Source of the DNA: Hyphomicrobiales bacterium | GTDB lineage: Bacteria > Pseudomonadota > Alphaproteobacteria > Rhizobiales > Rhizobiaceae | NCBI GenBank assembly: GCA_900472925.1 | Contig: UCJU01000003.1 | Coordinates: 207,685-271,684 of the forward strand | Direction of reading: 5' to 3' | DNA length: 64,000 nucleotides | Shown here: one piece after another, positions 7,835-17,965 of the stretch | Position numbering within the stretch: position 1 is the first letter of the stretch | Layout of the letters: each line of letters begins with the position of its first letter | Notes under the pieces: model-generated | What the model was told of the DNA's origin: nothing | Seen by the model: only the letters and a program-made list of their open reading frames with translations | Databases searched by the model: none | Position numbers and translations under genes: made by a program

Positions 7835-8697
7835 ATCATCTCTCCCGCAAGGCCGATATCGATACCACAGACAAACAGCCCGGCCTCGTCGGCAGTCCGC
7901 AACATCGCCTCACGATCCAATATGAACGCCCTGCCCGCCTCAACCGCAATCCCGGCAAGTCCGGCATTCGCGGCATTTTCAACGGTCGATGGGCCAATGG
8001 TCGGTAAATCTGCGCGGATATCCTGCTGAGGCTTGCACAATTTGACCAGGACGCCTTTCCTGCGGCTGGAAATGCGGCCTTCGGCACGCAGGGATGCAAC
8101 GCGAGCAAGCATACTATCGGTCCCTTCGACGCCCTCGAGCGCGACGAGACGACCGCCCACCGATACGGACCCCTGCCCTACATCAAGTGCGCCGAGCGCC
8201 AGTGCAGCTTGCGCTGCCTTGGCAATGTCCCGTCGGTCTTCATCGCTTGGCTCACTCTTGCCCAGCGAACCCGTCGTCGCCAGTAACCCGGGTGCGATCT
8301 CATGCGCTCCGATCACCCGTGCGCCTTGTGCCTCGATCAGCCCAATCACCATTTGCAACACCGTATCATCGCCGCCGGACAGAAGTGTGCGGATGATGGA
8401 TGGCATCTTTGCGATCATTTTGAAGTTGGGGCGAATTTCCCGCCACTCTGGCCGGTGCGAAACCCCGCCTGACAGCACGACGCGGTCTATGCCATGGCCA
8501 GAGAGAAGTTTGCCGAGCGTAGCCACATCACCCACGCCGACGGAAGCATTTTCAAAATTCGACCAGTCAAGATCGGCCTGGTTCTGCAGGCGAATGATGA
8601 ACGGCGTCTCTCCGGCGTCCCTTGCGGCCTCCGCCACGTAGTAGGGAAGAAAACCGCTACCTGCTATGATCGCCAGACGCCCCGCATCCTGTGACAC
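7831..8697 (-). CDS. lpxI: UDP-2,3-diacylglucosamine diphosphatase LpxI
   Basis: 288 aa DUF1009 protein. LpxI hydrolyses UDP-2,3-diacylglucosamine to lipid X and UMP, replacing LpxH in alphaproteobacteria. Visible are the N-terminal LAIIAGSGFLPYYVAEAARD, a central GGDDTVLQMVIGLIEAQGARVIGAHE and a C-terminal half with KLCKPQQDIRADLPTIGPSTV. The start is GTG at 8697, three bases after the lpxA stop. Its place between lpxA and lpxB is the classic context for this enzyme, and no lpxH is seen in the window. Confidence 0.95.
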   Translation of the reverse strand: MSQDAGRLAIIAGSGFLPYYVAEAARDAGETPFIIRLQNQADLDWSNFENASVGVGDVATLGKLLSGHGIDRVVLSGGVSHRPEWREIRPNFKMIAKMPSIIRTLLSGGDDTVLQMVIGLIEAQGARVIGAHEIAPGLLATTGSLGKSEPSDEDRRDIAKAAQAALALGALDVGQGSVSVGGRLVALEGVEGTDSMLARVASLRAEGRISSRRKGVLVKLCKPQQDIRADLPTIGPSTVENAANAGLAGIAVEAGRAFILDREAMLRTADEAGLFVCGIDIGLAGEMM

Positions 8698-8700
8698 AGA

Positions 8701-9513
8701 CTATTTTCCGCGGTTGGGCGAAGAGATGGCCCGATCACTTGCAGCTGCGATGAAATCGATGATCTCGAGCGCCTGCGGGCAATCCAGATATTCGTCGCGA
8801 ATAGCGGCCGCGTTCGCGCGGACATTGCCTTCGCTTTCGAAGATTTGCTTGTACGCGCGGCGAATTTTGTGGATTTCAGCGCGCTCAATGCCAGCGCGCG
8901 TCATACCAACGATGTTCAGCCCGCTCAGAATACCCGGGTTGCCGTTGAGCATGCCATAGGGCACCACGTCGTAGCTGACGGCAGACAGGCCGCCTATAAA
9001 GGCCTGGCGCCCGACGCGCGTAAACTGGTGCACAGCGGAGCCGCCGCCCAAAATGGCGCGGTCTTCGATCGTGACATGGCCAGCCAGCATGACATTGTTG
9101 GACAGGATGATGTTGTTGCCCAAGCGGCAGTCATGAGCCACATGCGCATAGGCAAGAAACAGATTGTTGTTGCCGATGACAGTTGTGCCGCCGTGCTCGA
9201 CGGTGCCAGTGTTCATCGTCACGCCTTCGCGGATCGTGCAGTTTTCACCGATGACGAGCGTCGTGTCGACCGCGCTGTGATGTGCACTCTGCGAGTCCCC
9301 GCCGATCACGGCAGAAGGCCAAATCTTCGTGCCCTTACCAACGGTCGTGCAACCCAACACCACGACATGGCTGATCAGCTGGACGTCGTCATGCAGCGTC
9401 ACTTTCGGACCGACGTGACAAAAAGGTCCAATATTGACGTTTTCACCGATCACCGCACCGTCTTCGATGAAAGACATCGGGTGAATTTTGGCCGAAGCCG
9501 CAATCTTGCTCAT
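8701..9513 (-). CDS. lpxA: Acyl-ACP:UDP-N-acetylglucosamine O-acyltransferase
   Basis: 270 aa, the usual length. First step of lipid A synthesis: transfer of a 3-hydroxyacyl chain from ACP to UDP-GlcNAc. The N-terminal two thirds is a left-handed beta helix of hexapeptide repeats (for example [17 protein letters not shown]), with the catalytic histidine region in [14 protein letters not shown], and a helical C-terminal domain ([18 protein letters not shown]). ATG at 9513 overlaps the fabZ stop by four bases (ATGA). Confidence 0.97.
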   Translation of the reverse strand: MSKIAASAKIHPMSFIEDGAVIGENVNIGPFCHVGPKVTLHDDVQLISHVVVLGCTTVGKGTKIWPSAVIGGDSQSAHHSAVDTTLVIGENCTIREGVTMNTGTVEHGGTTVIGNNNLFLAYAHVAHDCRLGNNIILSNNVMLAGHVTIEDRAILGGGSAVHQFTRVGRQAFIGGLSAVSYDVVPYGMLNGNPGILSGLNIVGMTRAGIERAEIHKIRRAYKQIFESEGNVRANAAAIRDEYLDCPQALEIIDFIAAASDRAISSPNRGK

Positions 9514-9977
9514 TGCTGATCCTCGGGGATCATCATCGCACCGATATCTGCCTCAGCCACAAGAACGCCGTCCACTTTCGCATCGCAATGAAACTTCCAG
9601 ACATTGCCGCGCTGGCGCTGTTTGACGACGTAGATTTCCAACCGGTCACCGGGAACAACCGGCTTGCGGAAACGGGCGTTGTCGATGGTCATGAAGTAAA
9701 CGAGATGGCCGCCGTCACCTTGCTTACGCGCGCAGATCGCGCCTGCCGTTTGCGCCATAGCCTCAACGATCAGAACACCTGGCATGATGGGACGGTCAGG
9801 AAAATGGCCGGTGAAATGCGGCTCATTGACGGTCACATTCTTGATGCCGGTTGCCGAATTATCGGCATCGATATCGATGATCTTGTCGATCAGCAAAAAT
9901 GGGTAACGATGTGGCAGCAGCTTCATCACCTCGAGGATGTCAGCCGCGCCAAGCGTCGTCTTTGTCTCTTCAGACAT
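9510..9977 (-). CDS. fabZ: 3-hydroxyacyl-[ACP] dehydratase
   Basis: 155 aa hot-dog fold enzyme of fatty acid elongation, dehydrating 3-hydroxyacyl-ACP. The active-site motif is seen as [13 protein letters not shown] and then [25 protein letters not shown], containing the catalytic histidine and glutamate. It competes with LpxA and LpxD for the same 3-hydroxyacyl-ACP, so its position between those genes lets fatty acid and lipid A supply be coordinated. It overlaps lpxD by eight bases and lpxA by four. Confidence 0.97.
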   Translation of the reverse strand: MSEETKTTLGAADILEVMKLLPHRYPFLLIDKIIDIDADNSATGIKNVTVNEPHFTGHFPDRPIMPGVLIVEAMAQTAGAICARKQGDGGHLVYFMTIDNARFRKPVVPGDRLEIYVVKQRQRGNVWKFHCDAKVDGVLVAEADIGAMMIPEDQQ

Positions 9978-11034
9978 TCTTCTCTCCTGTCTTCTTGTCC
10001 CGCTCCTCGGCGCGAGCCAACAACTCGGCCATATCGCGCAGGAAATGTTTCAGAGGCCGCGCTGGTACGCCGCCGTATTTTGCACCAGCCGGCACGTCTG
10101 CAACCACACCGCTCATCGCGGCAATCTGCGCGCCGTCGCCAATTGTTATGTGGCCGTTTATACCGCTTGCGCCGCCGATCATCACGCCATCGCCAATACG
10201 TGTGCTACCGGCAATGCCGACCTTGCTGACGATCCCACAGTGGCGACCGATGCGCACGTTGTGGCCGATCTGGACCTGATTGTCGATTTTCGTACCTTCG
10301 CCGATGACCGTGTCATCCATCGTTCCACGATCGACCGTGGTGTTGGCGCCAATCTCAACATTATCCTGAATGATGACGCGGCCGATCTGAACGATCTTGA
10401 TCATTCCGCGTGGGCCGGGGGCATAGCCGAAGCCATCCTGTCCAATGCGTGCGCCATTGTGAATGATGACGCCGTTCCCAACCAGGGCAGACAGAATACT
10501 GGCTCCGCCCGCAATCGTGCAGTCCCGTCCAATCTGGACGTCTGCACCAATGATGGCGCCCGGACCGATGCGCGTACCAGCACCGATATGGACATTGGCA
10601 CCGATGACAGCAAAAGGCTCAATCAAGACACCAGCCTCCAGCGTCGCTGATGGATCGATATGCGCAGCGGATGAGATTTCCGAACCCTGTTCAATAATCG
10701 CTGATGGCTTCATGGCAGAGGGATGGAGCAATGCCCCCGCCTGAGCGAAAACCGTATGTGCATTTTTAGTGATCAAAGCCGGGATGTGGGCTGGAACGAG
10801 ATTGGCGAGCGCAGAATCGCAAATGATGGCCGCTGCTTCACAGGTCAGGAGTTCGTCACGGTTCTTGCGCGAGAGAATGTAGCAAAGCTGATCAGATTTT
10901 GCGCGGTAGACAGGCGCAATCGACCGAACCAATCGGTCGCCAGCAGTCTGATCAGACAGTTCCGCCCCAAGACGGTCAGCGATATCTTGCAATCGCATGC
11001 CATCATGGGGCGGAAAAAAAGCATTATATTCCAT
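9970..11034 (-). CDS. lpxD: UDP-3-O-(3-hydroxyacyl)glucosamine N-acyltransferase
   Basis: 354 aa. Third step of lipid A synthesis: N-acylation of UDP-3-O-acylglucosamine. An N-terminal uridine-binding domain (about residues 10-100) precedes a long left-handed beta helix of hexapeptide repeats (about 110-310; for example [20 protein letters not shown]), with the catalytic histidine in [14 protein letters not shown], and a C-terminal helix. I chose ATG at 11034; an in-frame TTG sits just before it at 11037 and has a slightly better distance to the upstream GGAG, so a one-residue longer protein is possible. Confidence 0.95.
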   Translation of the reverse strand: MEYNAFFPPHDGMRLQDIADRLGAELSDQTAGDRLVRSIAPVYRAKSDQLCYILSRKNRDELLTCEAAAIICDSALANLVPAHIPALITKNAHTVFAQAGALLHPSAMKPSAIIEQGSEISSAAHIDPSATLEAGVLIEPFAVIGANVHIGAGTRIGPGAIIGADVQIGRDCTIAGGASILSALVGNGVIIHNGARIGQDGFGYAPGPRGMIKIVQIGRVIIQDNVEIGANTTVDRGTMDDTVIGEGTKIDNQVQIGHNVRIGRHCGIVSKVGIAGSTRIGDGVMIGGASGINGHITIGDGAQIAAMSGVVADVPAGAKYGGVPARPLKHFLRDMAELLARAEERDKKTGEKNV

Positions 11035-11083
11035 CAAACGGATACTCCAGAACGTTCAAACTCGCAGTTCTGGACTGCCGATA

Positions 11084-13414
11084 TCAGAAAGTGTTGGACA
11101 TGCCAAACCGGAAATTCTGCACTTGGTCGTAGTCTTCCTTCATGAACGGCACTGCGTAGTCTACGCGCAGAGGACCGAACGGTGAAGCCCACATCAAGCC
11201 GATACCGGCAGATGCACGGATCGAGCTGTCGTCATCAACCCTTTCGCCACCGGACACGTTTACCTTGTTGCCGTACAGGGTACCAGCATCGACAAAGCCA
11301 GCAAGACGGAGACCGAAGTCCTCAGGAATGCCTGGCATAGGAGCAGTCACTTCAGCAGAAGCAGCGAAGTAAGTCGTTCCACCAATGGAGTCACCGTTGA
11401 TGCGTGGGCCAATACCGTCACTTTCGAAGCCACGGATCACGCGACCACCGATCTTGAACTGATCGAACACGAGCAGATTGTCACCCGTCGGAGCAACGTA
11501 ACCGGCCTGACCCGTGATCGAACCGATGATGTCGTATTCGTCAGACAGCGTCTGATAGTAACGAGCCTTGGCATAGATCTTGTAGTATTCGGAATCACCA
11601 CCAAGTCCGGCGAACTCATTGGTCAAAGCACCCTGCCAGCCAGAACGCGGCATGTTGCGATCATCGAGAGAATTATAGGCAAGAGTGTTGGAAATGATGG
11701 ACTGTGTCCAATCGCCACCGGCAATCAGATCGCGGTACGGAGAAGCAAGATTGCCCGGCTGATCCCAGTCGCCCTTACCTTCATAGTTGATCTGCTTGTA
11801 GGTGTACTTGAACGTTGTACCGAGATTCTCGGTGATAGGCGCGGTCACGCGAAGCGAGAAGCCCTGCTCATCATAATCATAGTAATCTTCGCTCGAGCTC
11901 TGGCTCTTGAACAGGTCGAAACCTGCAGCAAGACGATAGCCGAGGAAATAAGGCTCTGTGAAGGACAGGTTGTACGTACGCGCGTCGTCCTGACCGGCAC
12001 CAGCAGCAATACGAATGTACTGGCCGCGACCCAGGAAGTTCTTTTCTTCGATCGACGCTTCGAGAAGCGCGCCATCGTTCTGCGAGTAACCAGCGCCGAT
12101 ACCGAATGAACCCGTTGCCTGGTCCTCTACATCAACCACAATCACAACGCGGTCAGGAGCGCTGCCCTGGGACGTGCCGATATTGACCTTGGAGAAGTAG
12201 CCAAGCGCTTCAAGACGGCGCTTTGCAGCCGTGATGATCGTCTGGTTGAAGGCGTCACCTTCGCTGATGTCGAACTCGCGACGGATAACGTAGTCACGTG
12301 TACGCGTGTTTCCGCGGATCTCGATACGCTCAACGTAAGCGCGTTCACCCTGATCGACGATGTAGGTCACACCAATGGTGTTGCCAGCCAGGTCACGGTC
12401 GCCACGCGGCGTAACACGCGCGAAGGGATAACCTTCTGCGGAGACGCGCTTGGAAATAGCTTCCATGCTCTGCTGCACTTCTTTGGCGCTGTAGCTTGAA
12501 CCAGCCTTGGTTTGCACGAGACCCTGAAGCTGCGAACCATCAACACCTGGAACGGTGGATTCAACAGCCACGTTACCGAATGCGTAGCGCTTACCTTCAT
12601 CGACGGTGATCGTGATTGTGTATTCGTTCGTCGCCTCATCCAGAACCGCATCCGAAGACGTTACCCGGAAGTCTGCATAACCACGATTGTAATAGAACTG
12701 GCGCAGCGCTTCTTCGTCAGCGCGCAACTTGTCCTCATTGTAGACATCCTTACGCGTCAGGAACGACAGCATGTTGGATTTCTTGGTGTTGAGAACGGCA
12801 GCGAGACGGCCATCGCTATACGCGTTGTTGCCGACGAAATCGATACGCGCGATCTTTGTGCGCTCGCCTTCGTTGATGACGAAAGCAAGGTTTACGCGAC
12901 CTTGACCGACGTTGACGACTTGCGTCGTAACCTGAACATCACTGCGACCAATCGCTGCGTAAGCGTCCTTGATGCGAGCAATATCGGCTGTCACGAGCGT
13001 CTGGTCATATGGACCGAGAGACTGCGTCTGAACGATACCCTGAAGCTTGTCGTCCTTGATCTTACGATTGCCGTTAAAAACAACCTGATTGACGAGATTA
13101 TTTTCGCTAACGGTCACGACGAGCGTCTTGCCAGAAACGCTCATGCTGACCTTGGAAAAATAACCGGTTGCGTAAAGGCGCTTTACCGATTCATCAATGT
13201 CAGAGTTGGAAAAGTTTTGACCGGGAGCAATCGTGATGTTGGATCGCACAGCATCTGCACCGGCGCGCTGGGCACCCCGTACATCAACCTTCGTGATGAC
13301 TGCCGCATTGGCAACGCTGGAAGAGACAAGCACTCCCATAACTGCAACCGAAGAAACACCAGCAGACAGCGCAACCGCCGACACCGCGTTCAAAAATTTT
13401 GAACCAGCCTTCAT
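11084..13414 (-). CDS. bamA: Outer membrane protein assembly factor BamA
   Basis: 776 aa. Core of the BAM complex, which folds beta-barrel proteins into the outer membrane. A signal peptide spans about residues 1-37 (ending SSSVANA). Five POTRA domains follow to about residue 360, each with the characteristic G-x-FSKVxx pattern (ATGYFSKVSMSVSGKT, ALGYFSKVNIGTSQG). The Omp85 barrel fills the C-terminal half with the lid-locking VRGF motif as VIRGFESDGIGPR, and ends in the terminal strand FRFGMSNTF with the C-terminal Phe. It sits between rseP and lpxD, the standard order. Confidence 0.97.
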   Translation of the reverse strand: MKAGSKFLNAVSAVALSAGVSSVAVMGVLVSSSVANAAVITKVDVRGAQRAGADAVRSNITIAPGQNFSNSDIDESVKRLYATGYFSKVSMSVSGKTLVVTVSENNLVNQVVFNGNRKIKDDKLQGIVQTQSLGPYDQTLVTADIARIKDAYAAIGRSDVQVTTQVVNVGQGRVNLAFVINEGERTKIARIDFVGNNAYSDGRLAAVLNTKKSNMLSFLTRKDVYNEDKLRADEEALRQFYYNRGYADFRVTSSDAVLDEATNEYTITITVDEGKRYAFGNVAVESTVPGVDGSQLQGLVQTKAGSSYSAKEVQQSMEAISKRVSAEGYPFARVTPRGDRDLAGNTIGVTYIVDQGERAYVERIEIRGNTRTRDYVIRREFDISEGDAFNQTIITAAKRRLEALGYFSKVNIGTSQGSAPDRVVIVVDVEDQATGSFGIGAGYSQNDGALLEASIEEKNFLGRGQYIRIAAGAGQDDARTYNLSFTEPYFLGYRLAAGFDLFKSQSSSEDYYDYDEQGFSLRVTAPITENLGTTFKYTYKQINYEGKGDWDQPGNLASPYRDLIAGGDWTQSIISNTLAYNSLDDRNMPRSGWQGALTNEFAGLGGDSEYYKIYAKARYYQTLSDEYDIIGSITGQAGYVAPTGDNLLVFDQFKIGGRVIRGFESDGIGPRINGDSIGGTTYFAASAEVTAPMPGIPEDFGLRLAGFVDAGTLYGNKVNVSGGERVDDDSSIRASAGIGLMWASPFGPLRVDYAVPFMKEDYDQVQNFRFGMSNTF

Positions 13415-13615
13415 TTTTAATTCTTACCTTTTCCCGTTGTCCCTCAGCGGGCGGAACCCGACTCCGGCCATCTGTCGTCGTTTTACCTGCTTTTCCTCTA
13501 CAAGCAAGCCCGACGGTTAATTTCTGTTTACTTCGCAAGCCACCGTGGCTCAATCGCCACTTTGGCATCAAAACACGGTAAACGCCCCGTTAAAAAATCC
13601 GCTCTAAGGCCCCAT

Positions 13616-14749
13616 TCAGCCAATCAAGCTGCTGATATCATTCCACGTCGCAAAAACCATCAAACTGAAAATCATGATCATTCCGATACGAAAAGCAAAC
13701 TCCTGGGCACCGGGTCCGAGAGGCCTGCCACGCACGGCCTCGATGGCGTAAAACACCAGATGGCCGCCGTCCAGAATCGGGACCGGCATCAGATTAAGCA
13801 GACCAATCGAAACAGAAAGCAAGGCCGCGAGTTGAATGACCGCTGCAAATCCGAGCGATGCCATCTGACCTGATGCCTGAGCGACACGGACGGGCCCGCC
13901 GAGCTGATCCGCATTCATACGACCTGTGACGAGATTGCCGATATAGGCAAAGGTCCCGGTCACGACATGTCCGGTTTCGCGAACACCTTCAGCCAGCGCT
14001 TCCATTGGTGAATAGGTAATATGACGGAAATTGCCGCGTGTCTGGTCGGTGACGATGCCGATGATGCCCAGTTCCATCTTGTTGCCGAACTGATCTTTCG
14101 TCTCGGTTCTCGTCGGCACCATGGGCAAGATGAGGTCCTGACCGTTTCTTTCGACAGTCACGGTAATGGGCGTGCCTGGACGAACGGCAACGTAGCGGCG
14201 AACGTCTTCGAATGTCTTGACGGCTTCACCGTCGATGGCGACGAGCCTGTCACCGGCCAAAACACCGGCAGACTGAGCGGCACTGTTTTCACGCACCTCT
14301 GAAACGATCGGGTCAGAAATCATGCGGCCGTAAATCGCAAACAGCGATGCGAAAATCAAAATAGCCAGAATGAAATTCGCAATGGGGCCAGCAGCGACGG
14401 TCGCTGCCCTTTTCCACAGTTTTGCGCCCGCCAGTGTCTGTGCACGCTCTTCCAGCGTGAGGCTGGACAAGTTCGCGCTATCAGGTTTGCTTGAAACATC
14501 CTCATCGCCGAAAAACTTGACGTAACCACCAAGCGGAACAGCCGATATCTTCCAACGCGTGCCATGCTTGTCGGTAAAGCCGACAAGCTCAGGACCGAAG
14601 CCAATCGAAAAAGCTGTGGATTTGATTCCGCACCAGCGGCCGACAAGGTAATGTCCCATCTCATGAACAAAAACGAGAAGAGAAAGCACGAGAATGAACG
14701 GCACCATGTAACCGGTTAAAAAACCAACCGTCGCCGTTATCATATCCAT
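13616..14749 (-). CDS. rseP: Site-2 zinc metalloprotease RseP
   Basis: 377 aa inner-membrane protease that cleaves transmembrane anti-sigma factors and signal peptides. The zinc site HEMGH lies near residue 29 in the first membrane segment, and the third ligand motif is NLMPVPILDGGHL near residue 330. One PDZ domain (about 130-215) contains AGVLAGDRLVAIDGEAVKTFEDV. E. coli RseP has two PDZ domains and is longer; the single-PDZ form is usual for rhizobia. It lies 30 bases downstream of cdsA and 201 bases upstream of bamA; I saw nothing definite in that gap. Confidence 0.95.
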   Translation of the reverse strand: MDMITATVGFLTGYMVPFILVLSLLVFVHEMGHYLVGRWCGIKSTAFSIGFGPELVGFTDKHGTRWKISAVPLGGYVKFFGDEDVSSKPDSANLSSLTLEERAQTLAGAKLWKRAATVAAGPIANFILAILIFASLFAIYGRMISDPIVSEVRENSAAQSAGVLAGDRLVAIDGEAVKTFEDVRRYVAVRPGTPITVTVERNGQDLILPMVPTRTETKDQFGNKMELGIIGIVTDQTRGNFRHITYSPMEALAEGVRETGHVVTGTFAYIGNLVTGRMNADQLGGPVRVAQASGQMASLGFAAVIQLAALLSVSIGLLNLMPVPILDGGHLVFYAIEAVRGRPLGPGAQEFAFRIGMIMIFSLMVFATWNDISSLIG

Positions 14750-14779
14750 GTTGTCAAAGCCTTTCGCTCAACGCTTTCA

Positions 14780-15613
14780 TCAGAATCCCGGTAGAATTCC
14801 ACCGCTTGATCCTGGCACATCACCGGTTATCGCCGCGTGAACGACAGCAATGAGGAATACGGTAAAGCAGGCAAAAACAAGACCGTCAACCCGGTCCATG
14901 AAACCGCCATGCCCAGGGATGAGATGACTGGAATCCTTTACCTTGAAGCGGCGTTTGATAAAGGATTCGAACAGGTCACCGATCTGGCTGAAAACCGACA
15001 AGGCCAGCGACAGCGCCAACACGACGATACCGATACGCCCGTGATAAATCCCGGCAACAGCGCCACCTGCCACAACGCCTGACACTGTTCCCCCGATCGC
15101 GCCGGACCATGTTTTGCCCGGAGATATGGATGGAGCAAGCTTCGGCCCGCCAATGGCGCGACCAACGAAGTAGGCCAGAATATCCGTTGCCCAGACAACG
15201 GCAAAGACAAACACCATGGCAACGAAGCCGGTCGGCTCCTCGCCCCGAATAGCCGCCATCGAGATACCACTCAGACCGGAATAGATCATTCCACCGACGA
15301 GCCACCAGTTTTTACCGCGAAGAACCGGAAAAAGGGCCGCGGTCAACGTAAAACCGGACAGAAGCGGCAGGTCCAGAGACGGCTCGCCAAAAATTGTGTT
15401 TCCGCTCATCACCGATATCGCAAACCAGCCCCAGGCATAGCCAGTCGGGTTGGTGTCGGAGAGTTTGGTGATGGAGGTCCACTCGTAATAGATCAGCAGC
15501 GACAGAACGCCGGCGAACAGGCGGAACATCATCCCGCCATACCATGTGGCGGTCAGGATGACGGCTGCCATCACGAGGGCGGATATGATCCGCAGCTTGA
15601 GTTCGCGGCTCAT
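14780..15613 (-). CDS. cdsA: Phosphatidate cytidylyltransferase (CDP-diglyceride synthase)
   Basis: 277 aa polytopic membrane enzyme with about eight hydrophobic segments. It makes CDP-diacylglycerol from phosphatidic acid and CTP, the branch point for all phospholipids. The CDP-alcohol signature is near the C-terminus: VKDSSHLIPGHGGFMDRVDG, with SPGKTWSGAIGG further upstream. ATG at 15613 shares one base with the uppS stop (TAATG), so the two are translationally coupled. Confidence 0.96.
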   Translation of the reverse strand: MSRELKLRIISALVMAAVILTATWYGGMMFRLFAGVLSLLIYYEWTSITKLSDTNPTGYAWGWFAISVMSGNTIFGEPSLDLPLLSGFTLTAALFPVLRGKNWWLVGGMIYSGLSGISMAAIRGEEPTGFVAMVFVFAVVWATDILAYFVGRAIGGPKLAPSISPGKTWSGAIGGTVSGVVAGGAVAGIYHGRIGIVVLALSLALSVFSQIGDLFESFIKRRFKVKDSSHLIPGHGGFMDRVDGLVFACFTVFLIAVVHAAITGDVPGSSGGILPGF

Positions 15614-16356
15614 TACGCGCCCGCCAGGGCGACTTGATCCGGCAAACCGCCGAACCTGCGGTCACGCGTCATATACTGATCGATTGCAGAGAAGAATGTC
15701 TCACGGTCGAAATCGGGCCAATAATCGGGAATGAAAAGAAACTCCGAATAGGCAGCCTGCCATAAGAGAAAATTGGAAAGACGCTCTTCGCCGCTGGTGC
15801 GAATGATGAGATCCGGATCGGGAATTCCGGCCGTATCAAGACGCGCCGTAATGGCGTCCGGGGTAACAGCTGATACATCGATCTTGCCAAGCGCGACGTC
15901 TCTGGCGAGAGAGGCTGCAGCGCGGGCTATTTCATCGCGAGAGCCGTAATTGAATGCAATAACCAACGTCAAAGCGGTATTATCGCGCGTCGTCTGCTCG
16001 GCTTCTATCAGCAATGCGCTGATATCGTCGTTCAGGGCTTCCCTGTCACCGATCACGCGAATCCGAACATTCTCCTTGTGCAGATCGGCCAAGTCCCGGC
16101 GAATGAAGGCCTTGAGGAGCCCCAGCAAATCGCTGACTTCGGTAACGGGCCTACGCCAGTTTTCGGAGGAGAAGGCAAATAGTGTCAGATATTTGAGACC
16201 GCACTCGCCAGCCGCCCTCACCGTCTCGCGCACGGCCTCGACCCCGCGTCGGTGCCCCATAATACGGGGAAGACCGCGCTGCTTGGCCCAACGCCCGTTG
16301 CCATCCATAATGATGGCAACATGCTCAGGCAGTGAGGAACGTGTAGTGTCCGACAT
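15613..16356 (-). CDS. uppS: Undecaprenyl diphosphate synthase (isoprenyl transferase)
   Basis: 247 aa cis-prenyltransferase that makes the C55 carrier lipid for peptidoglycan and O-antigen. The catalytic P-loop [17 protein letters not shown] begins near residue 16, followed by [10 protein letters not shown]; the C-terminal substrate region includes [21 protein letters not shown] chose ATG at 16356, where homologues begin; an upstream in-frame start would add 36 residues with no similarity to the family. Confidence 0.96.
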   Translation of the reverse strand: MSDTTRSSLPEHVAIIMDGNGRWAKQRGLPRIMGHRRGVEAVRETVRAAGECGLKYLTLFAFSSENWRRPVTEVSDLLGLLKAFIRRDLADLHKENVRIRVIGDREALNDDISALLIEAEQTTRDNTALTLVIAFNYGSRDEIARAAASLARDVALGKIDVSAVTPDAITARLDTAGIPDPDLIIRTSGEERLSNFLLWQAAYSEFLFIPDYWPDFDRETFFSAIDQYMTRDRRFGGLPDQVALAGA

Positions 16357-16417
16357 CTCGATCCAGTTTAAGCAACACGGAATATAAAATAATACACAGG
16401 GTTGGCAATAAGGCCAC

Positions 16418-16975
16418 CTATACCTGCATGATTTCTCTTTCCTTCTCGCCAAGCAAGCGATCAATTTCCGAAATCGTATCGTCGGTCATTTTCTGAACCT
16501 TTTCAGACAGCGAGCGGCTCTCATCCTGACCGATGTCACCATCTTTTTCGGCTTTTTTCAGACCGTCCATGCCATCGCGACGAACGTGGCGGATCGCAAC
16601 CTTTGCCTTTTCGGCATAGTCATGGGCAACCTTGACCAGCGACTTGCGGCGCTCTTCGTTGAGCTCCGGCAAAGGAATACGCAGGTTCTGACCATCGACG
16701 ATGGGGTTGAGGCCGAGGTTCGATTCACGAATGGCACGATCAACGGCGCCGACCATCGACTTGTCCCAGATATTGACACCCAGCATGCGGGCCTCAGGCA
16801 CCGTGATATTGGCGACCTGCGACAGCGGTACGCGCGAGCCGTAGGCATCAACCGTCACGGGGTCGAGAATATTTGCAGAAGCGCGTCCGGTGCGAAGCGA
16901 TGCGATGTCGCTTTTGAAGGCATTGATCGCGCCATCCATGCGACGCTTGATATCGTTGATGTCAGTACCACTCAT
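16418..16975 (-). CDS. frr: Ribosome recycling factor
   Basis: 185 aa. RRF splits post-termination ribosomes with EF-G. The three-helix bundle (domain I) is seen at both ends, with [21 protein letters not shown] and the hinge/domain II around residues 30-105, and the final helix [20 protein letters not shown] onward. Two ATGs lie six bases apart; GGAG is seven bases before the second (16975) but only one base before the first, so the second is chosen. It is about 65 bases downstream of pyrH. Confidence 0.97.
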   Translation of the reverse strand: MSGTDINDIKRRMDGAINAFKSDIASLRTGRASANILDPVTVDAYGSRVPLSQVANITVPEARMLGVNIWDKSMVGAVDRAIRESNLGLNPIVDGQNLRIPLPELNEERRKSLVKVAHDYAEKAKVAIRHVRRDGMDGLKKAEKDGDIGQDESRSLSEKVQKMTDDTISEIDRLLGEKEREIMQV

Positions 16976-17040
16976 ATTCATACTCCGTCAGTTCTGGCCT
17001 TACCGGCCCAATTTCACACCGTGGAATCAGCGCCCGGCCA

Positions 17041-17763
17041 TCATTTGTCGCGCACGATGGTCTTGCGGCCGCCGCCCGTCAATATTGCTGCAAAACCGCC
17101 CTTCTCGTGGATGGAGAAGACGATGATGGGAATGTGGTTTTCACGGGCGAGCGCAACGGCGGCGATGTCCATGACCGCAAGTCCCTTGCCTAATACTTCC
17201 GAATGAGTCAATTCGTCAAAGCGGGTTGCTGTCGGGTCTTTCTTCGGATCTGCAGAATAAATGCCATCAACCTGCGTCCCCTTGAAGATTGCCTCGGCAC
17301 CCATTTCCGCCGCACGAAGGGCTGCTGCGGAATCCGTCGTGAAGAACGGGTTGCCGGTGCCGCCCGCGAAAATCACGACGCGGCCTTGTGCCATGTGGGA
17401 CAGTGTTGCGCGCTGTGAGAAGCTTTCGCAAATTTCCGGCATGGCAATGGCTGAGAGAACGACGGTGTCGATATCGAGCTTACGCAGAGAGGTTGCCAGC
17501 GCCAGCGCGTTGATGACCGTGGCCAACATGCCCATGTGGTCGCCTGTCACGCGATCCCCGCCCTTGGAAGCCACTGCTACGCCACGGAAGATGTTACCGC
17601 CGCCAACGACCACGCCAACTTCGACACCCATGGCGCGCGCCTCAGCGATATCGGACGCAATACGATCGGCCACAGCAACGTCGATCCCAAAACCCTGATC
17701 GCCCATAAGGGCTTCGCCCGACGCCTTGAGAAGAACCCGTTTATAAAGCGGCTTGGAAGACAT
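17041..17763 (-). CDS. pyrH: UMP kinase
   Basis: 240 aa amino-acid-kinase-fold enzyme that phosphorylates UMP to UDP. Motifs: LLKASGEALMG at the N-terminus, VGVVVGGGNIFRG near residues 50-63, and GGTGNPFFTTDSAAALRA near 135-152. Two adjacent ATG codons follow AAGGAG; the second (17763) has the better five-base spacing, so a one-residue longer form starting at 17766 is also possible. It lies between tsf and frr, the standard order. Confidence 0.96.
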   Translation of the reverse strand: MSSKPLYKRVLLKASGEALMGDQGFGIDVAVADRIASDIAEARAMGVEVGVVVGGGNIFRGVAVASKGGDRVTGDHMGMLATVINALALATSLRKLDIDTVVLSAIAMPEICESFSQRATLSHMAQGRVVIFAGGTGNPFFTTDSAAALRAAEMGAEAIFKGTQVDGIYSADPKKDPTATRFDELTHSEVLGKGLAVMDIAAVALARENHIPIIVFSIHEKGGFAAILTGGGRKTIVRDK

Positions 17764-17910
17764 CATGACTCCTTAAAGCATGTCGCGCACGGTCAAATGG
17801 TTGTTTGCGATGACACATGCGAAAATCAGAGGAAGCTACACCGACCAGACACGTCCGAAAGACTGCCCTGCCCGCGCAGGATATATGTAACCGGAAGGCG
17901 GATACACGAA

Positions 17911-17935
17911 GGGCACCGCGTTGTCACGCGATGCC
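17911..17935 (-). terminator. Hairpin 30 bases after tsf (partial terminator or attenuator)
   Basis: GGGCA-C-CGCGT, a TTGT-like loop and ACGCG-A-TGCCC form a 10-bp stem with one mismatch. No T run follows on the minus strand, so it may reduce rather than stop transcription into pyrH. Confidence 0.45.
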
Positions 17936-17965
17936 CCGTAGTTTTCCCATGTTTGGGTAAAGAGA